Below, piece after piece: positions 8,887 through 16,898 of a DNA stretch of 64,000 nucleotides (its first letter is position 1; each line of letters opens with the position of its first letter). Location of the stretch: the NCBI RefSeq assembly GCF_900177535.1, contig NZ_FXAJ01000002.1:434001-498000 (forward strand), given 5' to 3'. This DNA is from Priestia filamentosa. GTDB lineage: Bacteria > Bacillota > Bacilli > Bacillales > Bacillaceae_H. The notes under the pieces are model-generated. The model was not told the DNA's origin. It made no database searches and worked only from the letters and a program-made list of their open reading frames with translations. Both the position numbers and the translations under genes were made by a program.

Positions 8887-9054
8887 TTGAAGATGGTTGT
8901 CAGAGTTCAGTGCTGTAACAGAAACCAGTTTAATAAACTAGTACTACTAAGGTAGGGATAGATTTGTGCTGTCTTCTAAGGATACGATAATAAAATAGAT
9001 TCTGATACAATAAAAAATATATCTTGAATGAGGTTTATAATAAATTACTTCAAA

Positions 9055-9082
9055 GAGTATGGCATACAGCCTGCTCTTTTTT
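9055..9082 (+). terminator. Terminator hairpin, second copy of a repeated element
   Basis: GAGTATGGC (9055-9063) pairs with GCCTGCTC (9069-9076) with a bulged T and a G-T pair, then six T's. It repeats the element at 6639-6666 almost base for base. Confidence 0.75.
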
Positions 9083-9105
9083 ATATTTAAAAGGAGAAAA
9101 CCGAA

Positions 9106-9156
9106 ATGTTTACCGTAAAAGAGGTGAAAAAAATAATGAGGAGAATATTCAGTTGA
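9106..9156 (+). repeat. Mini-ORF MFTVKEVKKIMRRIFS, copy 2
   Basis: Sixteen codons from ATG 9106 to TGA, with AAAAGGAG upstream. It is homologous to the start-less remnant at 6690-6740. It probably marks the beginning of a gene whose body has been lost, since toxin-tip sequence follows within a few bases. Confidence 0.5.
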
Positions 9157-9164
9157 AAGTTGTT

Positions 9165-9286
9165 GGAGTAAAGGACAAACAAGAGAAAGAAAAAATTCAA
9201 GGAGCATCAAGTACAGGTTAAAGTTTGAAGGATTTAGAGATATCAATACAGGAGAAATCACAACCTTTTATCCAATATTGAAATAA
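9165..9286 (+). pseudogene. Broken C-terminal tip of a second toxin
   Basis: The sequence reads KQEKEKIQGASSTG then, after a frameshift near 9219, KFEGFRDINTGEITTFYPILK and a stop at 9284-9286. This aligns with the end of the intact toxin (KQKKIKIQGQTDYNGKK, KFEGIMNSETGEIENAYPVL). Only about the last 40 residues remain. The intact immunity paralogue starts 25 bases downstream, as in a displaced toxin-tip plus immunity cassette. Confidence 0.8.
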
Positions 9287-9310
9287 AAGGTTGAGGAGGA
9301 TATATCTATC

Positions 9311-9700
9311 ATGAACACTGTTTTTGAGGATAGCAAAAAGTTTATTCAAATGTATAGAGAAAAAGGGTTAAACAAGGGTGTTGTCATTGATGTACTTTGT
9401 GATTATGTACTAGATTATAACTTTGTTGAGATATTAGATAGTTTTTTAAAAGAAGCTGTTCCAAGAGGACAATACAACGGCGTAATACATTCAGGTGCAT
9501 ATGATCCAGATGAAGAGGAGTATTTTGGAGAAAAGAGCGTTTTATTTTATTACTGTATAGCAGAGGACGACTTTGAAGACATCGTTACGCATGAAGAATT
9601 GTGTAGCTATCTAGAAGTAGCAAGTGAATTTTATATTGCCAAGCATCCTAAACAAACAAATGAAGTCAAGCACTACTTATCCCAAATTAAAGAAAAATAG
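9311..9700 (+). CDS. Orphan CdiI-type immunity protein
   Basis: A 129-residue paralogue of the immunity protein at 8455-8841, with the same landmarks (GQYNGVIHSGAYDPDEEEYFG, CSYLEVASEFYIAKHPK). It starts with ATG behind GAGGAGG. No full toxin is attached; only the broken tip at 9165-9286 precedes it. It is intact and has its own terminator, so it may still protect against a related toxin made by neighbouring cells. That role is inferred from context. Confidence 0.82.
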   Translation: MNTVFEDSKKFIQMYREKGLNKGVVIDVLCDYVLDYNFVEILDSFLKEAVPRGQYNGVIHSGAYDPDEEEYFGEKSVLFYYCIAEDDFEDIVTHEELCSYLEVASEFYIAKHPKQTNEVKHYLSQIKEK

Positions 9701-9708
9701 TCACATTT

Positions 9709-9732
9709 GCCCTCTTTATGGAGGGCTTTTTT
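9709..9732 (+). terminator. Intrinsic terminator
   Basis: GCCCTC (9709-9714), loop TTTATG, GAGGGC (9721-9726), followed by a T run. It closes the toxin-immunity region. Confidence 0.9.
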
Positions 9733-9774
9733 AATTATCTTATGGGTTAAAACATATTTTTAAGGGTGAAGTAC

Positions 9775-9807
9775 TTAAAATGGAAATGCTCATGGTTTCC
9801 ATTTTAA
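9775..9807. repeat. Inverted repeat, 12-bp arms
   Basis: TTAAAATGGAAA (9775-9786) and TTTCCATTTTAA (9796-9807) are perfect inverted copies nine bases apart. There is no T run, so a terminator is unlikely; an operator or mobile-element end is possible. The rest of 9808-10059 is AT-rich and shows nothing else. Confidence 0.6.
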
Positions 9808-10059
9808 AGGAATGTCGAATGGTAACGGTAACATTGTATAATATAGTGATGTTATGTAATATTAGGAAAATTTACTAGAGTGTTTATACTGAATAGGAAT
9901 TATATAGCTAGGTCTATTCCAAATTTTTTAGATCTAAAAATTATAGTGCATTAGATTTTAGAGATTAAGTGTATTATAGTCCCTATAAGAACTTTAGACT
10001 ATTAATATGCAGCTGCCTAAGCTGTGTTTTAACATATAAACAAAAGATAGGAAGATATT

Positions 10060-10938
10060 ATGACTAGAGAAGAACTGCTAGAGAAAATAAAACATTTAAA
10101 GATTTGGAAAAAAGAAAATCAGCGTGCACCGCATAAGCCATTACTCATTCTATATGCATTAGGTCAGTTGCAATCTCAGAAACAATTGCAGTTACCTTAT
10201 AGTGAAGTAAAGTTACCTCTAAAGGAACTACTTATAGAATTTGGTCCTTCCCGCTATTCATATCATCCAGAGCAACCTTTTGTTCGTTTGGCCGGAGATG
10301 GGATATGGGAATTGAGCGAAGAAGTTGATAAACGTAGTTTTACAGACAAATCTTTACTACAGAATAACCTAATCGGAGGTTTTAAGGAAAGCGTTCATGA
10401 ACTTTTAAAAACGGACCGCACATTGACTCAAGAGATTGCACAATTTTTACTAAATGAGCATTTTCCAGACACTATTCATGAAGATATATTAAGAGCGGTT
10501 GGTCTAGAATTTGAAACTTATTTAAAGAGAAAGAGAGATCCCAAGTTTAGAGAGAAAATACTTCAAGCCTATGAGTATAGCTGTGCCATTTGTGGATTTA
10601 ATGTACGCCTTGGTCATAGTCTAGTAGGGGTGGAAGCAGCTCATATTAAATGGCATCAAGCGGGTGGACCTGATGTAGAGAATAATGGAATTGCATTATG
10701 TTCGATGCATCATAAGCTATTTGATCGAGGGGTTTTTACTTTTTCCAAAAACAATGAGTTACTGGTTGCTGCTCAAGCACATGGTACGCATGGATTTGAA
10801 GATTGGTTGATGAAGTTTCATGGGCAAAAGATTAGACGGCCAATTCATCCGTTGTATCAGCCGCAAGAAGATTTTATTGAGTGGCATGTTAGGGAGGTAT
10901 TTAAGGGGCCTGCGAGATTTCAGGTGAGTTATATGTAG
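10060..10938 (+). CDS. HNH endonuclease, phosphorothioated-DNA-binding type IV restriction type
   Basis: The first 150 residues (RAPHKPLLILYALGQLQ, FGPSRYSYHPEQPFVRL, DGIWEL) match the sulfur-binding domain of phosphorothioate-dependent McrA-like enzymes such as ScoMcrA. Residues about 160-240 form an HNH nuclease: C-x2-C at CAIC, EAAHIKWHQAGGPDVENNG, and LCSMHHKLFDRGVF with paired Cys and His for metal binding. Such enzymes cut incoming DNA that carries a sulfur-modified backbone. No dnd modification genes lie in the window, as expected for a restriction-only type IV system. ATG 10060 follows AGGAAG. Confidence 0.85.
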   Translation: MTREELLEKIKHLKIWKKENQRAPHKPLLILYALGQLQSQKQLQLPYSEVKLPLKELLIEFGPSRYSYHPEQPFVRLAGDGIWELSEEVDKRSFTDKSLLQNNLIGGFKESVHELLKTDRTLTQEIAQFLLNEHFPDTIHEDILRAVGLEFETYLKRKRDPKFREKILQAYEYSCAICGFNVRLGHSLVGVEAAHIKWHQAGGPDVENNGIALCSMHHKLFDRGVFTFSKNNELLVAAQAHGTHGFEDWLMKFHGQKIRRPIHPLYQPQEDFIEWHVREVFKGPARFQVSYM

Positions 10939-10944
10939 GATTGA

Positions 10945-11082
10945 ATAAATGGTGAAGAATATGGAAATCAATATGTCATTTCTGATATTAACCTAAGTAT
11001 AGATAAATTTGAAGTTTTCTTAGTCAAACGCGAAGAGTTAAGTCTAAAAAAACTTTCAGACGCTTTAGTAGGAGAAATATAA
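10945..11082 (+). pseudogene. Coding-like remnant without start (45 codons)
   Basis: An open frame from just after TGA 10942 to TAA 11080 reads INGEEYGNQYVISDINLSID, KFEVFLVKREELSLKKLSDA, LVGEI. The composition looks like real protein, but no start codon or ribosome binding site exists. It is probably the 3' end of a gene truncated by the insertion of the HNH gene or by deletion. I cannot assign a family. Confidence 0.35.
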
Positions 11083-11142
11083 GTTGTTTGATTATAGAAA
11101 TTGAGTGACGAAGTGTCTATTCTATAATAGAAATTAATAAAC

Positions 11143-11174
11143 AAAAGAAGCTTTCAAAAAGAAAAGCTTCTTTT
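11143..11174. terminator. Bidirectional terminator
   Basis: AAAAGAAGCTT (11143-11153) pairs with AAGCTTCTTTT (11164-11174). It lies 17 bases past the stop of the DUF4352 gene on the minus strand. Confidence 0.85.
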
Positions 11175-11190
11175 GCTTGTTATCATTATA

Positions 11191-11769
11191 TTATTGTAGG
11201 TTAATTACCTCTGTTTGAGTTCCAAACGCGCCTGTTTGAACTTGAAGCTGTAAGTCAGAAGCATTTACAGTACTTTCAGAAAGATCAAAAACAACCTTAC
11301 CACCCATCTCCAGGTCTGGGTTTAACTGTTCTAGGAAGAAGCTGTTCTTGATATTGCCGTCTTCTCCTTGGTTTGCTGACATACTAGCTGCTGAATCAGC
11401 TTCAAATACTTTATCGCCATGCTTTAGTTTAAAGAAGCTTGAATCTACAGTTACTGCTTTATTCCCATTATTCTTAACGTTTAACTCAACAACTAAGAAC
11501 TTTCCTTTTGCTTCTGTTGGTAAAACAGATGGTCCAACTTGTGAAGTTACTTCTTTACTGTTTACTGTATAAACCATATCTCCAACTTCAACAGCATCTC
11601 CAACTCCATAAGAGTTTTTAGCATCTTTCTTATTTGTTTCTTGCTTTGTACTGTTTGAAGTATTTGCTTTATTACTACTGTCGTTTCCTCCAGTAGCCAC
11701 AGCAATAACAATGATAATAACTATGAGTACAATAAATCCTAAACAACCCATTTTAAAAAAATTCTTCAT
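11191..11769 (-). CDS. DUF4352 membrane-anchored extracellular protein
   Basis: The N-terminus (residues 8-28) is a hydrophobic helix of Ile and Val that acts as signal anchor. A Ser/Asn/Thr/Lys-rich linker follows (about 30-55), then an immunoglobulin-like DUF4352 domain with the typical FLVVELNVKNNGNKAVTVD and FFLEQLNPD stretches. Proteins of this family sit outside the membrane; many are putative telokin-like or lipoprotein antigens of unknown function. The start is ATG 11769, nine bases behind AAAGGAG. The gene is monocistronic. Confidence 0.85.
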   Translation of the reverse strand: MKNFFKMGCLGFIVLIVIIIVIAVATGGNDSSNKANTSNSTKQETNKKDAKNSYGVGDAVEVGDMVYTVNSKEVTSQVGPSVLPTEAKGKFLVVELNVKNNGNKAVTVDSSFFKLKHGDKVFEADSAASMSANQGEDGNIKNSFFLEQLNPDLEMGGKVVFDLSESTVNASDLQLQVQTGAFGTQTEVINLQ

Positions 11770-11772
11770 CAA

Positions 11773-12370
11773 ATCTAACTCCTTTTATAAAAACTATATA
11801 TGTAAAGACATAGTGTCTTTGACGCCAAATACAAAATAAAAGAATTTATTATGCCCTAAAGATTACTAATTAACTAGTTCTTTTTAAATTCGTATATCTT
11901 GAAATAATATAAGTTATATTAGCAAACGGTTATTAAAGTAACAGTTGTATGTTAATTAAACATGATTAAAGTCCTCGATTAGTAAATATAGCAAAGTGAA
12001 AGAGATGGTTATAGAGATTTTATTTTCCAATTAATAATCTCATATTACTATTCAGTGAAATGATTCAGATGATGGAAAAAAGAGGAGAAATTATTCTTAA
12101 ATAATATGAGGTTAAAATTTATATAGAAAATTTCGGTAAATTGTTTACAGCTGTCCTAGAAGGGTGTCCCAAGTTTAAGTATTTAATATTAAAATGACTA
12201 TAGAAAGAGTAATTAGTAATTTATTTGCTTTAAAGAATTTTCATCTATATATTCAAGCGGAAATACTATATTTTTTATTACGATACTACTAAACTAAATA
12301 ATAGGAAAAATAAACCTTTACGTCATTTACATAAGGAAATAATAGCTTATTTATAAACATATATAATATG
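11773..12370. other. AT-rich intergenic stretch
   Basis: About 600 bases without any supported gene on either strand. It probably contains the promoter of the DUF4352 gene near its left end, and eroded upstream sequence of the helicase remnant near its right end. Confidence 0.5.
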
Positions 12371-12382
12371 GGATTATTAGAT

Positions 12383-12872
12383 ATGAAAGAATTTAAAGAA
12401 GAGTATTAACGGTGTGCCGCACTTCAAACTATATGAGCAATATCAGATAATAGATGCAGCCTTACTTTCAAACTATAGAAAAATTCATAGTTCATTTAGG
12501 GGTACGGGTCTTCTTAGAAATAATAAAGAATAATTTTTGTTTGTTGATCTTCATAAGGAAGAATGCGCAAAAGAAAGTATAAATTGTAAAGACGAGTTTA
12601 TTGATCAAAGTTATTTCCAATGGGAAACTCCTAACAGTACGACCCAAACTTCTGACAGGGGAAAAGATATTATTTTAAATAATGATAGAGGAGTAAGCCT
12701 TCATTTATTTGTACGAAAGTATAGAGAGATTGATGTGAAATCCGAACCTTATATTTATATTGGGAAAGGTAATACTGTTGAATACTTGGGAGAAAAACCT
12801 ATTACGGTGAAGTTGGAATTGGAGAATGAGGTTCCTGCAAGTCTGTATGATGAGTTTGTGCAGAAAGTCTAA
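12383..12872 (+). pseudogene. DUF3427 tail of a decayed PLD/DEAD-box helicase (SauUSI-like)
   Basis: The readable protein runs MKEFKEEY, a one-base frameshift near 12406, NGVPHFKLYEQYQIIDAALL, SNYRKIHSSFRGTGLLRNNK, a TAA stop at 12531, then FLFVDLHKEE through FQWETPNSTTQTSDRG to LYDEFVQKV. This matches DUF3427, the C-terminal domain of helicases with phospholipase-D-type nuclease domains, including the type IV restriction enzyme SauUSI. All helicase and nuclease parts are gone. It lies in the same island as the HNH type IV enzyme, suggesting that one restriction system was lost or replaced. Confidence 0.82.
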
Positions 12873-13286
12873 TCTTGTTATTGAAATGTTAATAAGAAGT
12901 GAAATTATGTTTGTAGTTTTATATGCTAGAGTCGGAAAAGAGCATACATTTTATGGTGTATGTGTTTTCTTTGTGTCAATTCTTAATTGAATTTAGATAA
13001 ACGGTATGGTTTGATGTTTAATAATAGTTTGTAGTTTATAATCTTTTTATAAAATGATTAAAAAGATAAGAGATAGCTCTTTTATACTGGCTTCTACGCT
13101 GCCAGCGTAGAGATTAAAATTTTCTATAGTTTTATGCTATAAATACATTTTTTAAAAATATCGAATTATAAAGAGTACAAAAATTTTATTTTGTAAGATA
13201 TGATAAATGAGGATAATAAATAGATTATTAAAAATTAAAACGATAAAATAGCTTTAGTTTGGGAGTTTCTGTCCGGAGGATTACAC
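12873..13286. other. Intergenic region with short hairpin
   Basis: About 410 AT-rich bases. The only structure noted is CTACGCT (13094-13100), loop GCC, AGCGTAG (13104-13110). It has a perfect seven-bp stem and no T run. The promoter of the nuclease gene is presumably here but I cannot place it with confidence. Confidence 0.5.
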
Positions 13287-15134
13287 ATGAGTTACACATT
13301 CGAATCAATTGCACAACTTGAACACTCAAAGGAATTTGCAAAATTACATAAGAAGTTTCATCAATTTAACCCACTAAAGGTACTAAGGGTGAGTCATTTT
13401 GAAATTCGCCACTCAAATGTTTTAGGGTGGTTAATAGATCCAGATGAAAATCATCAGTTTGGGAGTTTTTTTATAAAAAAACTATTATCACGTTTAATTA
13501 CAAGAAGTGAGAATGAAGAAAAATTAGAAACTATAGATTACTTACCATTTCTCTATTCTTCTTTAACAGATGCAGTAGTTTATCGTGAAGTAAAAACATC
13601 TACAGGACGCTTTATTGATCTGTTAGTAGAACTTCCTTCACTCAAAGTAATTCTTATTATAGAAAATAAGTTCCACGCTTTAGAGTCAGAGAATCAGCTA
13701 AAGGATTACCTGAACTACATAAAAACTCAGTATAGTGATTACACAATAGTACCCATATACCTTACCCTAGCAAGTGATGCACCTTCACACCCGGATTATT
13801 GGTCGTTAGATTATCATGATGTGATGGATATTATCACTCAGCATTTAGAATTAAATAGTGAGGTAATAGCGGATAATATTCACGATTTTCTTAGCTATTA
13901 TACAGCAATCCTACGTGAAGAACTAGTTGAAGATAATGAATCACTAGAAATGGCACTTAAAGTGTATCAAATGAATCAAAAAGCTATTGATCTTTTATTT
14001 GTAAGCCAACATCAGGAGCTTCGTAAACAACCACGGTTTAAAGAATTATACATTGGGATTAATGATTTATCAGTGAATGAACAATCTGCTTTGAAACGCA
14101 TTTATGAAAAAAAGAAAAAGACAATAGATTATATTTTCACTATTGGAAGTAATGTTTTGCGTCAAGCATTTCTAAAATTTGCTCATATAGAAGAACTCCC
14201 TGAAGAAGTTTATAATGCCCATATAAGAGTTCCTAACTTCATTCTTCCAGAGTGGCTAGATTTTGAAGATATAGTAGGAAAACCGGAAGCAGGGTATTGG
14301 CTAGGATCTGGTTTAATCATTTGGTTTGAGCGAACTTGGAACGATTTTCTAAAGATTAATGTAGAGATAGGTCCAGTTCCTTATGAAAATCGTCTGCAGT
14401 TATTAAGTGGTCTTGAAGATCAAGGTGTGTCTTTCCGCCCTTCTGCAAAATTAGAAGGGAAAAAGTATACTAAAATTTATACTGAATTAACATATATAAA
14501 TGATTGGGCTAATAAACAAAAGATTGTAGAGGGAATGGAAAAGTTATATAACAATGACAGTTTTAATGAGTTATTAGCACAAATTGCAGCTGCTATAGAA
14601 AACTTAAAGGGGAAAGAGAAGGGTCGTTATGAAGTTGACTTTAGAGAAGAAAGTATTCTAGATACTGGGTCAACACAACGAAGGATCCCAAGGGATGCTT
14701 TTATTAAATTTGTGCTAAATCAAGGGATTTCTGAAGAATATTATAAAATACAGAGTCATAATGCTTCATTTCTTGTTCCAGTCTTTAGAGACCTTGAGAA
14801 AGTATATGGTCCAACACGCATGAAATGGTGGTGGCATGACAGTACTTTCACTTACTGGTTTGAACGATTAAAGGATGGCCGCCTAAAATTAATTTTAGAA
14901 TTAGGACCTTTAGTTGCGGAGAAACGGTTGTTAATTGTGAAGCAGCTCGAAGAAATGGGAGTAAGTTTTTCTGTGAAATCAAAACAGCCTACAGCTAGAT
15001 ATACGCGTATTTTTTCAGACAGCACAGTCATAAATAATTGGGAAGATGTAGAGGAAGTGTATCAAGCAATGGAGGAGTTATTTGGACAGGTTGAGAACCG
15101 AAATCTTTTAACGATAATTAAAAGTTTGGGGTAG
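13287..15134 (+). CDS. PD-(D/E)XK nuclease family protein with duplicated C-terminal module
   Basis: The N-terminal 200 residues match the PDDEXK_4 family: NVLGWLIDPDENHQFG, then GRFIDLLVEL, then VILIIENKFHALESENQL and DYLNYI. This gives the D, E-x-K and Q/Y residues of a restriction-type metal site. Residues about 320-430 and 500-612 are two copies of one module (WFERTWNDFLKINVEIGP, LEDQGVSF versus WFERLKDGRLKLILELGP, LEEMGVSF). Cleavage of foreign DNA is inferred from the fold and the surrounding island, not shown. ATG 13287 follows CCGGAGG. Confidence 0.8.
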   Translation: MSYTFESIAQLEHSKEFAKLHKKFHQFNPLKVLRVSHFEIRHSNVLGWLIDPDENHQFGSFFIKKLLSRLITRSENEEKLETIDYLPFLYSSLTDAVVYREVKTSTGRFIDLLVELPSLKVILIIENKFHALESENQLKDYLNYIKTQYSDYTIVPIYLTLASDAPSHPDYWSLDYHDVMDIITQHLELNSEVIADNIHDFLSYYTAILREELVEDNESLEMALKVYQMNQKAIDLLFVSQHQELRKQPRFKELYIGINDLSVNEQSALKRIYEKKKKTIDYIFTIGSNVLRQAFLKFAHIEELPEEVYNAHIRVPNFILPEWLDFEDIVGKPEAGYWLGSGLIIWFERTWNDFLKINVEIGPVPYENRLQLLSGLEDQGVSFRPSAKLEGKKYTKIYTELTYINDWANKQKIVEGMEKLYNNDSFNELLAQIAAAIENLKGKEKGRYEVDFREESILDTGSTQRRIPRDAFIKFVLNQGISEEYYKIQSHNASFLVPVFRDLEKVYGPTRMKWWWHDSTFTYWFERLKDGRLKLILELGPLVAEKRLLIVKQLEEMGVSFSVKSKQPTARYTRIFSDSTVINNWEDVEEVYQAMEELFGQVENRNLLTIIKSLG

Positions 15135-15194
15135 ACGATGTTAAAATCGTGACGGATTTGTAATTGCAGCTGTCCAATTAAAAATGCTCTGGCT

Positions 15195-15457
15195 AGTTAA
15201 AATAAACATTTTCCAGTTCGACCCTGATTTCGTTAAAAAGTACTTTTGCGATTTAGGGTCTTTTTACTATTAAACCTTTTTCAATCCGGTTTTCTTCCAA
15301 TTTTCTTTTTCGTCTTTTTTAGTAAAACTTTATTTTAACTAAAACAATGGAATACTGGTTGATAGGGGGATTTTAGCAGGAGATATTTTAGTTGTATAGA
15401 GATTGCGAAGTTAAAATAAACATTTCCTATCCAAACCCCGATTTTGTTAAGATAAAC
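15195..15457. repeat. Repeated AGTTAAAATAAAC sites, transposon-end-like
   Basis: AGTTAAAATAAACATTT occurs at 15195-15211 and 15409-15425. Each copy is followed about 36 bases later by a related GTTAA-A motif (15232, 15446) after a CCC-GATTT stretch. An inverted copy TTTATTTTAACT lies near 15329-15340. Such clustered direct and inverted sites resemble transposase-binding ends of large transposons. No transposase is present. The block ends the defence island and leads up to the Dus-family gene; bases 15135-15580 hold no gene. Confidence 0.5.
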
Positions 15458-15580
15458 AGTTCAATCAGATTGATAAAAAGCAATTAAATATGGTATAAGT
15501 GTAAAAGAAGCAGTGACATCTTGCTTTTTAATTTTAGGGTAGGGGGTTGTCCCCATATCCTGTAGTGAGAGGATTGGAAT

Positions 15581-16570
15581 TTGAATATGAAAGACAATTT
15601 TTGGCGTGATTTACCACGACCTTTCTTTATACTGGCACCAATGGAAGAGGTGACGGATGTTGTTTTCCGTCATGTAGTGAGTGAGGCAGCCAGACCTGAT
15701 GTGTTTTTTACAGAGTTTACAAACACGGAGAGTTATTGTCACCCAGATGGGATGCAAAGTGTGCGTGGACGCTTGACTTTTACAGAGGATGAACACCCAA
15801 TTGTAGCCCATATATGGGGGGACAAGCCTGAATACTTCCGCCAAATGAGTATTGGCATGGCTGAGCTAGGCTATAAGGGAATAGATATCAATATGGGCTG
15901 TCCTGTGCCTAATGTAACAAAGAATGGAAAGGGAAGTGGCCTTATCCTTCGTCCAGACGTTGCGGCAGATTTAATACAAGCAGCAAAAGCAGGAGGATTG
16001 CCCGTAAGTGTAAAGACAAGGCTTGGTTACGCAGAGGTAGATGAATGGCGCGATTGGCTAACACACATATTGAAACAAGATATTGTTAATCTTTCCATTC
16101 ATCTGCGTACAAGAAATGAAATGAGCAAAGTAGATGCGCATTGGGAACTAATTCCGGAGATTAAGAAACTTCGTGACGAGGTGGCCCCAGATACACTCTT
16201 GACAATCAATGGGGATATTCCTGACCGTCAAACTGGCTTAAAGCTCGCTCAACAATACGGTATTGATGGAGTGATGATTGGGCGTGGTATTTTCAGTAAT
16301 CCATTTGCCTTTGAAAAGGAGCCGAAAGATCATAGTAGTAAGGAATTGCTTGATCTCTTAAGGTTGCATTTGGATCTTCATGATAAATATTCAAGCTTAG
16401 GGCTACGTCCGTTTAAGGCTCTTCATCGCTTTTTTAAGATATATGTTCGTGGATTTAGAGGAGCAAGTGAATTAAGAAATCAATTAATGAGCACAGCATC
16501 AACAGATGAAGTGCGCGCATTACTTGATAACTTTGAGTCAAAGAATCTTGATGTAATAGGGCAACAGTAG
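15581..16570 (+). CDS. tRNA-dihydrouridine synthase family protein
   Basis: A flavin-dependent TIM-barrel enzyme of the Dus family, which reduces specific uridines in tRNA. The N-terminal [16 protein letters not shown], the active-site [18 protein letters not shown] with Cys107, VSVKTRLGY, and the FMN-phosphate motif [13 protein letters not shown] are all visible. The length of 329 is normal. It differs from the usual Bacillus DusB and DusC versions and resembles a variant found with accessory regions, so the exact tRNA position is not clear. Start TTG 15581 and ATG 15587 are in the same frame behind GAGAGGA. Confidence 0.88.
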   Translation: MNMKDNFWRDLPRPFFILAPMEEVTDVVFRHVVSEAARPDVFFTEFTNTESYCHPDGMQSVRGRLTFTEDEHPIVAHIWGDKPEYFRQMSIGMAELGYKGIDINMGCPVPNVTKNGKGSGLILRPDVAADLIQAAKAGGLPVSVKTRLGYAEVDEWRDWLTHILKQDIVNLSIHLRTRNEMSKVDAHWELIPEIKKLRDEVAPDTLLTINGDIPDRQTGLKLAQQYGIDGVMIGRGIFSNPFAFEKEPKDHSSKELLDLLRLHLDLHDKYSSLGLRPFKALHRFFKIYVRGFRGASELRNQLMSTASTDEVRALLDNFESKNLDVIGQQ

Positions 16571-16635
16571 AGACGTTAAACTTATTACCAAAAAATAAGT
16601 TTGCAAAAATGATTTGTAAAAGTAATAAAAATAAA

Positions 16636-16676
16636 AGCGGGAAACCTTGAATCGTCAATGGTTTCCCGCTTTTTTG
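16636..16676. terminator. Bidirectional terminator
   Basis: AGCGGGAAACC (16636-16646) pairs with GGTTTCCCGCT (16660-16670), followed by TTTTT. It separates the Dus-family gene from the convergent small gene at 16692-16838. Confidence 0.9.
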
Positions 16677-16691
16677 CATTTTATATTCTAG

Positions 16692-16838
16692 TTACATATA
16701 ATCATAAACAGAATCATCAAAATAGAGCCAGTGATAATATTCAATCTGTGGATCTGTCATATTAGAAATTTCTTTCTCATTGAATTTTCGTTGCTCAATT
16801 AATTTCTGTGCTTTTGAATTTCTTTCAGCTTGGCTCAT
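16692..16838 (-). CDS. Small protein, 48 aa (BH0509-like)
   Basis: A short frame with start ATG 16838 behind a perfect AAGGAGG. The protein begins MSQAERNSKAQKLIEQRKFN and ends in an acidic, aromatic tail with YYHWLYFDDSVYDYM. The pattern 'M(S/T)D.QIEYYH' resembles the short BH0509 family of Bacillus, whose function is unknown; the match is by eye. A cre-like site about 45 bases upstream suggests catabolite control. Confidence 0.65.
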   Translation of the reverse strand: MSQAERNSKAQKLIEQRKFNEKEISNMTDPQIEYYHWLYFDDSVYDYM

Positions 16839-16883
16839 TTTAAATCCTCCTTATAGTATGAAAAGTAACAAAGTGTTTAATTG

Positions 16884-16898
16884 TTGAAAGCGTTTTCC
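16884..16898. promoter_or_regulatory. cre-like site
   Basis: TTGAAAGCGTTTTCC fits the CcpA binding consensus (WTGNNARCGNWWWCAW) with one deviation. It lies upstream of the small gene that starts at 16838. Confidence 0.45.

Noticed and set aside
9024-9221. 65-codon ORF upstream of the orphan immunity gene
   Set aside because: It joins a terminator hairpin, the mini-ORF and a toxin remnant in the wrong frame; it has no ribosome binding site.
15611-15844. Minus-strand ORF inside the Dus-family gene
   Set aside because: Shadow frame; the plus-strand gene has all family motifs.
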